NCBI RefSeq assembly: GCF_001423885.1
Contig: NZ_LMPP01000001.1
Coordinates: 1,217,543-1,281,542, forward strand
DNA length: 64,000 bases
Source of the DNA: Rathayibacter sp. Leaf185
Lineage (GTDB): Bacteria; Actinomycetota; Actinomycetes; Actinomycetales; Microbacteriaceae
Direction: 5' to 3'
The stretch's first letter is position 1; every line of letters begins with the position of its first letter. The notes under the pieces were generated by a model that was not told where the DNA came from, searched no databases, and was given only the letters and a program-made list of their open reading frames with translations. Positions 16,845 through 23,102 of the stretch are shown in pieces. Position numbers and translations under genes: made by a program.

Positions 16845-17533
16845 CGGAGGAGCTCCTCGGCGAGGGCGCGGTCGGCGCGGCGGTGCAGATCGTCGGGCGA
16901 TGCCGCCGGGTCCTCCGCGGTGGCCCGGTGCAGGGCTCGCGCGAATCTCGCGGTGAGGGCCTCGCGGGTGCGGCGGGCCGACCCGTCGGCGATCTCGCGC
17001 GCGACGAGCACGAAGGCCTCGCGGTCGGCCTCGGTCAGCCGCGCGATACCGGGGCGTCCGGAGGAGGGATCGGTGAGCGCGACGACCGCCGGTTCGGTCT
17101 CGGCCGCGTCGACGAGGAGGAGGGGACCGCCGGTGCCGAGGGCACGCGCGGTGATGGGCTCGGCGAGCTCCCCCGTCGCGAAGGCGAGGACCGCGTCGCC
17201 GAGGCGAGGCGCCTCCGTGCTCGCGATGGCCACGCCGCGCTGCGCGAACTCGACCAGCGCCACCGGATCGTCGCCGACGACGACCACGCGTGCGCCCACC
17301 GCCCCGAGACGGGTGGCGAGCTCGGAGGCGAGGGGTCCGGTGCCGAGGACCGCGATGCGGGTCTGCGCGAACGAGAGGTTGCTCGCGCTCGCGGTCGCCC
17401 GCACGACGGCCTGCGCCCAGGCGGTGCGCGAGACGGCCGTGACCACGCGCGAGACGGAGGCGTCCGCGAGCGGGGCGGCGTCCAGGAGCGCGCGCTCGCG
17501 CTCGCGGCGCGGCGGGGTGAGGGTGGCGGTCAT
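16841..17533 (-). CDS. Rossmann-fold protein resembling an adenosylhomocysteinase NAD domain
   Basis: A 230-aa protein from ATG 17533 with TGGAG upstream; first gene of the seven-gene operon. Residues about 50-115 (NLSFAQTRIAVLGTGPLASELATRLGAVGARVVVVGDDPVALVEF) follow the dinucleotide-binding section of SAH hydrolases: a glycine-rich loop, then GA-V-V--DPV--LE. There is no recognisable substrate domain, and the C-terminal 60 residues are Ala/Arg-rich helix. It may pair with the adjacent hydrolase-like protein, which starts in its ATGA overlap. No function can be assigned. Confidence 0.65.
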   Translation of the reverse strand: MTATLTPPRRERERALLDAAPLADASVSRVVTAVSRTAWAQAVVRATASASNLSFAQTRIAVLGTGPLASELATRLGAVGARVVVVGDDPVALVEFAQRGVAIASTEAPRLGDAVLAFATGELAEPITARALGTGGPLLLVDAAETEPAVVALTDPSSGRPGIARLTEADREAFVLVAREIADGSARRTREALTARFARALHRATAEDPAASPDDLHRRADRALAEELLR

Positions 17534-17574
17534 CGGCGCTCCAGGAGTCGGGGCCCGCGCTCGTGGTCGGCGCG

Positions 17575-17602
17575 ATGGTCTAAGCGGTTAGCGTGTGACC
17601 AT
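17575..17602. promoter_or_regulatory. Nested inverted repeat upstream of the ECF operon, candidate operator
   Basis: ATGGTC (17575-17580) and GACCAT (17597-17602) form the outer arms. CTAA (17580-17583) and TTAG (17588-17591) form an inner symmetric pair around GCGG. It lies 42 nt upstream of the first gene start on the minus strand, where a repressor site would be expected. No cognate regulator is adjacent. Confidence 0.35.
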
Positions 17603-17690
17603 AGTCGCGTCGTATTTCGGTGGCACGCTCGTTTATTACGACGACGTGAAACATTCGGCGAGGGCAGGGAGCGGCCCGGCACCGACCTTC

Positions 17691-17726
17691 TGGTCGAGCA
17701 GCCCCGTAGGGGCGCATCGAGACCCA
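17691..17726. repeat. Dispersed intergenic palindromic repeat, copy A
   Basis: Arms GGTCGA...TCGAGACC flank an inner GCCCC-GTA-GGGGC. Related copies occur at 44999-45035 and 47898-47936, all in gene-free spacers. It looks like a REP-type element of this genome. Confidence 0.6.
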
Positions 17727-17773
17727 CCTCACTGCGGACGTCGGTCTTCCGCTCGACGGGACCCCCTCACGCA

Positions 17774-17813
17774 GCGATGCGCCGGACCCCCTCTCGGGGA
17801 GCCGGCGCATCGC
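17774..17813 (-). terminator. Hairpin terminator of the ice-binding-type gene
   Basis: A perfect 12-bp stem, GCGATGCGCCGG (17774-17785) with CCGGCGCATCGC (17802-17813). The 16-nt loop can itself pair CCCC with GGGG. It lies 17 nt after the stop codon of the gene at 17831. There is no U-tract, as is common in actinobacteria. Confidence 0.75.
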
Positions 17814-17830
17814 CTCCGTCGGATCTGCGA

Positions 17831-19603
17831 TCAGCTCTTCAGGTGCTTCTCACGTCCTCGGTGCTGGGCGAGGAGCAGCATCCCCGCGCCGGCGAGCAGG
17901 ACCAGGAGAGCGGCCGAGCCCGTCATCGCCATCGCCGCGCCGTCGGTGCCGGTCGAGGCGAGACTCGCCTGCGGTCCCTGCGGTCCGTGTCCGCCGCGAA
18001 CGGGGACGGTCGGCGACGGCGAATCGGAGGGTCGGGTCGTCGGCACGGGTGCCACAGCCGTCGGAGTGCTGGTCGGCGTCGGCGTCACGGTCGGCGTGGC
18101 GGTCGGCGTCGGCGTTGCCGTCGGTGTCACGGTGGGCCGCGGCGTCGGGGTCACCGTGGGCGTCGCGGTCGGGGTGACCGTGGGAGTCGCGGTGGGCGTG
18201 ACGGTCGGAGTCACGGTCGGCGTGACCGTCGGCGTGACGGTAGGCGTCACGGTCGGAGTGACGGTAGGCGTCACCGTAGGCGTGACGGTAGGCGTCACGG
18301 TCGGGGTGACCGTGGGCGTCACCGTCGGGGTGACCGTCGGAGTAACGGTCGGCGTGACCGTCGGCGTCACGGTCGGGGTGACCGTGGGCGTCACCGTCGG
18401 GGTGGCGGTAGGCGTCACGGTCGGGGTGACAGTGGGCGTCACGGTCGGGGTGACCGTGGGCGTCACCGTCGGAGTGACGGTAGGCGTCACGGTCGGGGTG
18501 ACCGTGGGCGTCACCGTCGGGGTAACGGTAGGCGTCACCGTCGGGGTGACCGTCGGCGTCACGGTCGGGGTGACCGTCGGCGTCACCGTCGGGGTGACCG
18601 TCGGGGTGACCGTCGGGGTGACCGTCGGCGTGACAGTCGGCGTCACCGTCGGAGTGACAGTAGGCGTCACCGTCGGCGTCACGGTCGGGGTGACAGTAGG
18701 CGTCACCGTCGGAGTGACCGTCGGCGTCACGGTCGGAGCGACCGTCGGCGTCACGGTCGGCGTCACCGTCGGAGTGACAGTAGGCGTCACCGTCGGCGTC
18801 ACCGTCGGAGTCACGGTAGGCGTCACGGTCGGCTCCGGCGCCGCCGTGCAGGCGGAGGTCCGGAAGAGGTTGTTGTCGAGAGTCACCGCACCGTTCCTCG
18901 CGAGCGCGCGCCCGTCGACGGTGGTGCTCGTCGTCACGGTGATCGAGGCCAGCGCCAGGATCGAGCCCGAGAAGCTCGAGCCGGTGCCGAGTGTCGCCGA
19001 GCTGCCGATCTGCCAGAACACATTGCACGCCTGCGCCCCGTTGACGAGCGAGACCGAGCTGGCGGTCGCCGTCGTCAGAGCGCTCGCCACCTGGAAGACG
19101 AAGATCGATCCGGGCACGTTCTGCGCATCGAGGGTCACGGTTCCGGTGATCCCGATCGGTCCCGAGGACTTGTAGACGCCCGGCAGGAACGTCCGTCCGA
19201 CGAGATCGCCGGCGATGTCGTCATCGGGCGCCTGGGAGGCGAGCTGGTCGTAGGCGATGACGAGGTCGGACTGCGCCTGGATCGCGACCGCGTCCGCGGC
19301 GTGCGTCGTCCCGTTCACGACACCGGGCGGGAACCCGGTGATGGCCGTGCCCGGGCTGACGCCCAGATCGTCCGGCAGCACGGTCTGCCCGGTGTTGGTC
19401 ACGGTCGAGCCGCCCAGCACCGAGAAGGCGCCCGCGGTGCCGAGGTCCGGCTTCGTGGCCGCCTGAGCGGGCGAGCCGACGATGAAGCCGACGGCGAGGA
19501 CGGCGATCCCTGCGGTCGCCGCGACGGCACCCCTCGCTCGGTGCACTAGCCGCCGGCGCTCACTGGCGCGATCGGACGGGTGACGTTCGGACATGTGCGG
19601 CAT
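17831..19603 (-). CDS. Ice-binding-like (DUF3494) surface protein with long Thr-Pro repeat and LASTG sorting signal
   Basis: A 590-aa protein. Residues 1-48 are a signal peptide (RRR, then GAVAATAGIAVLAVGFIVG and cleavage near AQAA). Residues about 50-255 are the DUF3494/ice-binding beta-helix domain (DLGTAGAFSVLGGSTVTNTG, ADAVAIQAQSDLVIAYDQLAS, GRTFLPGVYKSSGPIGITGTVTLD, FVFQVASALTT, GSSFSGSILALASITV). Residues about 260-515 are a low-complexity stalk of TPTV units. The C-terminus is a cell-wall sorting signal: LASTG (548-552), a hydrophobic helix and a basic tail. The class E sortase at 62022 could anchor it. DUF3494 proteins can bind ice or act in adhesion; which applies is not shown. Start is ATG 19603 or ATG 19594. 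Confidence 0.85.
   Translation of the reverse strand: MPHMSERHPSDRASERRRLVHRARGAVAATAGIAVLAVGFIVGSPAQAATKPDLGTAGAFSVLGGSTVTNTGQTVLPDDLGVSPGTAITGFPPGVVNGTTHAADAVAIQAQSDLVIAYDQLASQAPDDDIAGDLVGRTFLPGVYKSSGPIGITGTVTLDAQNVPGSIFVFQVASALTTATASSVSLVNGAQACNVFWQIGSSATLGTGSSFSGSILALASITVTTSTTVDGRALARNGAVTLDNNLFRTSACTAAPEPTVTPTVTPTVTPTVTPTVTPTVTPTVTPTVAPTVTPTVTPTVTPTVTPTVTPTVTPTVTPTVTPTVTPTVTPTVTPTVTPTVTPTVTPTVTPTVTPTVTPTVTPTVTPTVTPTVTPTVTPTVTPTVTPTVTPTVTPTVTPTATPTVTPTVTPTVTPTVTPTVTPTVTPTVTPTVTPTVTPTVTPTVTPTVTPTVTPTVTPTVTPTVTPTVTPTATPTVTPTATPTVTPTPRPTVTPTATPTPTATPTVTPTPTSTPTAVAPVPTTRPSDSPSPTVPVRGGHGPQGPQASLASTGTDGAAMAMTGSAALLVLLAGAGMLLLAQHRGREKHLKS
18062..18831 (-). repeat. Tandem 12-bp repeat encoding Thr-Pro-Thr-Val
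   Basis: About 770 bp of imperfect 12-nt repeats, (T)P-T-V-T-P on the coding strand and GTSACSGTMGGS-like on the plus strand. Third positions vary, so the peptide is more uniform than the DNA. Occasional TPTA and TPRP units occur toward the gene's 3-prime end. It is a likely site of slippage and length variation between strains. Confidence 0.9.
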
Positions 19604-19829
19604 GCAAGGCCAGCGATCTGCTCACGTCAGCGTGAGCCCGTACACCCGAGATGAGTGGATCGCAGAGTAAGCGCCCACAGGTTCCGAGGTACAGGAACAT
19701 CAGCCCGACACCTGTTCGATATCCGCGGCTTTCCGCCGGTTCGCGATGAGAAGTGACTCTTTCGGGGGGTCTGTCGCGATGCTCCCGCACCCCGCTCCTC
19801 CGCCTCGACCCGTGTCCTAGGCTGACCGG

Positions 19830-20828
19830 ATGTCCCCCCGGCCCCGGCGCCCGACCCTCGCCGATGTCGCGCGCGCGGCGGGCACCTCGGCCACCGTCGT
19901 GAGCTACGTCGTCAACAACGGCCCGCGTCCGGTGTCGAACGAACTGCGCGCCCGCGTCGAGGACGCGATCTCCGAGCTCGGCTACCGCCGCAACTCCCTC
20001 GCCGAGGCCCTCAGTGTCGGCCGTTCCAGCCTCGTGGGCCTGCTCGTCCCCGACTCCTCCAACGCCTTCTTCGGCGAACTCGCGCGCCATGTCGAGCACG
20101 AGGCGCGCAGCCGTTCGCTGCTGACCCTGCTCGGCAACACCGAGTACGACCCGGAGGTGGAGCGCGGCTACGAGCGCACCTTCGCCGATCTCCGCACTGC
20201 CGGCACGCTCCTCGTGACCATCGACCCGGCGAGCGCCGCCGACTCCGCCCCCCGCGTCTTCATGCACTCCGCACCACCCACCGACGCCGAGCCGAGTGTC
20301 GTCTTCGACGACGCGCAGGGCGCCCGGGCGGCCGTCGAGCACCTGCTCGCGCACGGCTACGACGACGTGCACTGCGTGACCGGACCCGATGACTTCGGCC
20401 CGTCCGGACTCCGCGCCCGCTACTGGGCCGAGGCCGTCACCGAGGCCGGGCGCTCCGTCGACGCCCGCCTGCACCGCGTCCCGATGGACCGCGTCTCCGC
20501 CGAGCAGGAGCTGCGCCGCATCCTCCGCACCGAGCGCCCCCGCGCGGTCTTCGCCACCACCGACGAGCACGCACTCGCGCTCCTGCGTGCCGCGTCCCAG
20601 GAGCGGATCGACGTCCCCTCCGAGCTGGCGGTCGTCGGCTTCGACGGCATCCGCGAGGCGCTCCTCGGAGGCGTCCGCGTCACGACCGTCGCCGTCCCCG
20701 TCCGCGACATGGCCCGCATCGCCTTCGAGCTCCTCGATGAGTCCTTCACCGGCTCGGCTCCGCGCCACGTCCGCCTCCCCACGACCCTCGTCGTCGGCGA
20801 GACCTGCGGCTGCCCACCCACCCCCTGA
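19830..20828 (+). CDS. LacI-family transcriptional regulator
   Basis: A 332-aa protein from ATG 19830. Residues 8-55 form the LacI helix-turn-helix and hinge (PTLADVARAAGTSATVVSYVVNNG then LGYRRNSLAEAL). From about 62 the sugar-binding core follows: VGLLVPDSSNAFFGELARHVEHEA, TGPDDFGPSGLRARYWAEAV, AVFATTDEHALALL and VVGFDGIREALLGGVRVTTVAVP. The effector is unknown. It stands alone between divergent and convergent neighbours, so its target is not obvious; it could act on the divergent 19603 gene or on its own promoter. Confidence 0.9.
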   Translation: MSPRPRRPTLADVARAAGTSATVVSYVVNNGPRPVSNELRARVEDAISELGYRRNSLAEALSVGRSSLVGLLVPDSSNAFFGELARHVEHEARSRSLLTLLGNTEYDPEVERGYERTFADLRTAGTLLVTIDPASAADSAPRVFMHSAPPTDAEPSVVFDDAQGARAAVEHLLAHGYDDVHCVTGPDDFGPSGLRARYWAEAVTEAGRSVDARLHRVPMDRVSAEQELRRILRTERPRAVFATTDEHALALLRAASQERIDVPSELAVVGFDGIREALLGGVRVTTVAVPVRDMARIAFELLDESFTGSAPRHVRLPTTLVVGETCGCPPTP

Positions 20829-20841
20829 CCCGTCCGGCGAC

Positions 20842-20900
20842 GGAACCAGTTCTCGCCGAGACACCGCCCAGAACGCGGCACCTCGCCGAGAACTGGTTCC
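20842..20900. terminator. Long inverted repeat between convergent genes, probable bidirectional terminator
   Basis: Arms 20842-20860 and 20882-20900 (GGAACCAGTTCTCG...CGAGAACTGGTTCC) pair over 19 bp with one mismatch around a 21-nt loop. It begins 13 nt after the LacI stop. Both position and structure fit a terminator. Confidence 0.6.
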
Positions 20901-20942
20901 CCCGGCGCTGCCCACTCCTCGACGCACCTCCGACTCGAGGCA

Positions 20943-21021
20943 CCTTCGGCTCGCAGAAACACGTTCGGCTCGCGAAAACCGCCGATTCCCGCGAGCCGAA
21001 CTCGATTTCACGAGCCGAAGG
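20943..21021. repeat. Nested perfect inverted repeats
   Basis: The inner pair is GTTCGGCTCGCG (20963-20974) and CGCGAGCCGAAC (20990-21001). The outer pair is CCTTCGGCTCG (20943-20953) and CGAGCCGAAGG (21011-21021). All arms are variants of one TTCGGCTCG unit, present four times in alternating orientation. It lies between convergent genes and may terminate the LLM gene at 21085 or be a mobile REP-like element. Confidence 0.65.
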
Positions 21022-21084
21022 TCGTTCCGGAGGCGCTCCCCGCGCCGCCAGGGCCGCCCCGCATCAGCCGATGGGCTCCCCGCG

Positions 21085-21957
21085 TCAGCCGATGGCCGCG
21101 AGCCGCCCGATCACGCTCTCGCCCAGCTGCGCCACGTACCCCTCGGGGTCCGGGCCCTGCGGCGCCAGCTCGACCAGCGAGATCCCGAGCGCCGCGTACT
21201 CCTCCATCGCCCGCACGAATCCGTCGGGGTCGCCGATCGGGTCGCCGCCGCCGATGATCGTCTTCGTGATCGAGTCGTAGTCGCGCCCGAGATCGTCGCA
21301 GTGCCCGCGCAGCACGTCGAGCTTGTGCGCGATTCCCTCCGCCCCGATCGCGAACAGGTTGCAGGCGTCGCCGTACTCGGCGACCAGCCGCAGCGTCTTC
21401 TTCTCGCCGCTGCCCCCGATCAGGATCGGCGGGCCGGGCTGCTGGATCGGCTCCGGGTGGTTCAGCGTCTCGGCCAGCTGATAGTGCGTCCCGTCGAACG
21501 GGCCGTCGTTCTCGCTCCACATCTGCCGGCAGATCTGCAGCGTCTCCTCGAGCCGCTCGAACCGCTCCTTCAGCGCCGGGTACGGCACCCCGAGCCCGAG
21601 GTGCTCGCGCTCGTACCAGGCCGCACCGATCCCGAGCATCGCCCGCCCGCCCGACAGCACGTCGAGCGTCGTGACGATCTTCGCGAGCAGCCCCGGGTGC
21701 CGGTACGTCACTCCGGTCACGAGGAGCCCCAGACGGAGGCGCTCGGTGCGCCCCGCGACGAAGCCGAGCGAGGTGTACCCCTCGAGCATCGGGTCCTCGC
21801 TGGTGGCGAACTGCTCCATCTGGAAGTAGTGGTCCATCAGCGTGAACCACTCGCAGCCGATGTCCTCCGCCGTCTTCGCCGTGGCCCCGAGGATCGGAGC
21901 GATCCCTGCACTGCCGCCCGGCAGCGTGAAGTTCATGAAGTGGATTCCTACCTGCAT
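21085..21957 (-). CDS. LLM-class F420-dependent oxidoreductase
   Basis: A 290-aa protein from ATG 21957. It reads as a luciferase-like TIM barrel: VGIHFMNFTLPGG, EDIGCEWFTLMDHYFQM, RLRLGLLVTGVTYRHPGLLAKIVTTLDVLSGGRAMLGIGAAWYEREH (the family's core segment), then PPILIGGSGEKKTLRLVAEYGDACN. Actinobacterial members of this group use coenzyme F420 to reduce or oxidise small molecules. The substrate is unknown. It is a single gene, convergent with the LacI regulator and divergent from the membrane protein at 22120. Confidence 0.85.
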   Translation of the reverse strand: MQVGIHFMNFTLPGGSAGIAPILGATAKTAEDIGCEWFTLMDHYFQMEQFATSEDPMLEGYTSLGFVAGRTERLRLGLLVTGVTYRHPGLLAKIVTTLDVLSGGRAMLGIGAAWYEREHLGLGVPYPALKERFERLEETLQICRQMWSENDGPFDGTHYQLAETLNHPEPIQQPGPPILIGGSGEKKTLRLVAEYGDACNLFAIGAEGIAHKLDVLRGHCDDLGRDYDSITKTIIGGGDPIGDPDGFVRAMEEYAALGISLVELAPQGPDPEGYVAQLGESVIGRLAAIG

Positions 21958-22119
21958 GCGAGCTCCTGACGTCGGTGTCCTCCGAGCCTGTCACGCGCTC
22001 TCACGGCGACTCGACGACCTGAGAGCTTTCCCTGCCGACGGCCGGGCCTAGTCCGGACGACGGAACATCCAGCGTTGATGCGCTCGGCCGCTGAACCGAC
22101 GCGCCGGTACAGTCGCAGC

Positions 22120-22512
22120 ATGACCGCTCCGGATGCTGCGGCGCCCCTTCCACCGCCGGGTGCCGCTCCCATGCGGCCGCCCGCCTCCCGTGCGCGGATC
22201 GCGGACGTCACCGTCTCGGTGGTCCTCCTCGTGGCGGGCGTCATCGGGTTCGCGCTGCTCGCGATGGTCTCGCTCCTGCTGGCGATGGTCTCGGACGGCT
22301 GCTTCGATCAGTGCGACTACGGGCTCATGACGGTGGGCTGGTTCATCGCCCTCCTGGCGCCGCCGGTCGTCTTCATCGGCGCCACCGTGTGGACGCTCCT
22401 CCGCATCGCCCGGAGGAGGACGTCGTGGTGGATGCCGCTCCTCGGTGCCGTCCTGGCCCTCGCCATCTGGGGCGTCGGCGTCGGCATGATGCAGGCGAGC
22501 CTCGGCCGCTAG
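22120..22512 (+). CDS. Small membrane protein with two to three helices
   Basis: A 130-aa protein; I prefer ATG 22120 (MTAPDAAAP) over the in-frame TTG at 22075. A Pro/Ala-rich head is followed by VTVSVVLLVAGVIGFALLAMVSLLLAM, a Cys pair in DGCFDQCDYG, then LMTVGWFIALLAPPVVFIGATVWTLL and MPLLGAVLALAIWGVGVGMM. The layout resembles actinobacterial DUF6264-type proteins. No function can be inferred. The two Cys in the loop could form an extracytoplasmic disulfide. Confidence 0.7.
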   Translation: MTAPDAAAPLPPPGAAPMRPPASRARIADVTVSVVLLVAGVIGFALLAMVSLLLAMVSDGCFDQCDYGLMTVGWFIALLAPPVVFIGATVWTLLRIARRRTSWWMPLLGAVLALAIWGVGVGMMQASLGR

Positions 22513-22542
22513 GGACGAGGCGCCGTGTCGGTACCGCGCACC

Positions 22543-22770
22543 TCACACCGAGACGCGGAACCTGCGCCCCTGGAACCCCACGACGTCGCCGACGACCAGC
22601 TGCCGCCCGCGACGATCGTCGACCTCGCCGTTCACGGTGACGAGACCCTCCGCGACGGCCTCCTTCACCTCTCCACCCGAGTCGAGGATCCCCGCGAACT
22701 TGAGGAACTGACCGAGACGGATGGACTCGCCGTCGAGCGGGACGTCGTCGATCGGAGTCTGCGAAGCCAT
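22543..22770 (-). CDS. S4-domain RNA-binding protein (YbcJ type)
   Basis: A 75-aa protein that is almost entirely one S4 domain: IRLGQFLKFAGILDSGGEVKEAVAEGLVTVNGEVDDRRGRQLVVGDVV. This matches the small stand-alone YbcJ/RNA-binding S4 proteins of about 70 residues. It probably binds structured RNA or ribosomal particles; a specific role is not established. It converges with the 22120 gene and shows no operon link. Confidence 0.85.
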   Translation of the reverse strand: MASQTPIDDVPLDGESIRLGQFLKFAGILDSGGEVKEAVAEGLVTVNGEVDDRRGRQLVVGDVVGFQGRRFRVSV

Positions 22771-22826
22771 CCTGAAATGCTAGTCGCGGGGCGGGACGGA
22801 TCCACTCTCCTCCTCCCCCGCCGTGC

Positions 22827-22992
22827 CTAGAACAGCGTCACATCCCCGGTCGGCTTCTCGTCTCTCGTCAGGACGGAGAGGAACTTCTCGTTGACGAACA
22901 ACCTCTCGCGACCGACCTTGAGGTCCCTGACGACGCCGCGCTGGGCCAGCATTCCCAACTACTTCGCGGCGGTCTGCCGAGTGACACCGCAC
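22827..22992 (-). pseudogene. Fic-family C-terminal remnant with an in-frame stop
   Basis: Read on the minus strand, this encodes TRQTAAK-stop-LGMLAQRGVV, then RDLKVGRERLFVN and a normal TAG at 22827-22829. TRQTAxKYLxxLxxxGxLxxxKxGRExxYxN is the usual C-terminal winged-helix signature of Fic proteins. The Tyr codon is replaced by TAG at 22959-22961, and no Fic core is found upstream. It is a decayed gene end. A complete, different Fic gene is at 55709. Confidence 0.6.
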
Positions 22993-23023
22993 CGATGTGT
23001 AAACAAGAACGACAGGTTCGTCC

Positions 23024-23058
23024 GACGTGTCAAAAAAGACGGGGACTTTTTACACGTC
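23024..23058. terminator. A/T-rich inverted repeat downstream of dnaB
   Basis: GACGTGT-(C)AAAAAAG and CTTTTTACACGTC form a stem of about 13 bp with one bulge around GACGGGGA. It lies 45 nt after the dnaB stop and has A/T tracts on both sides, so it can terminate on either strand. It is unusual in this GC-rich genome and may derive from the inserted Fic region. Confidence 0.5.
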
Positions 23059-23102
23059 ATCGAAACGTGTTCGTCTCCTCAACTTACGGAACGAGCGTGG
23101 AG

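Noticed and set aside
18062-18831. Possible CRISPR array or repeat-associated RNA
   Set aside because: The 12-nt periodicity continues without spacers and is in frame with a surface-protein gene, so it is a coding minisatellite.
20389-21969. A 526-codon plus-strand frame spanning lacI end, spacer and LLM gene
   Set aside because: It runs out of frame through lacI and antisense through the oxidoreductase gene, so it is only an artefact of high G+C.
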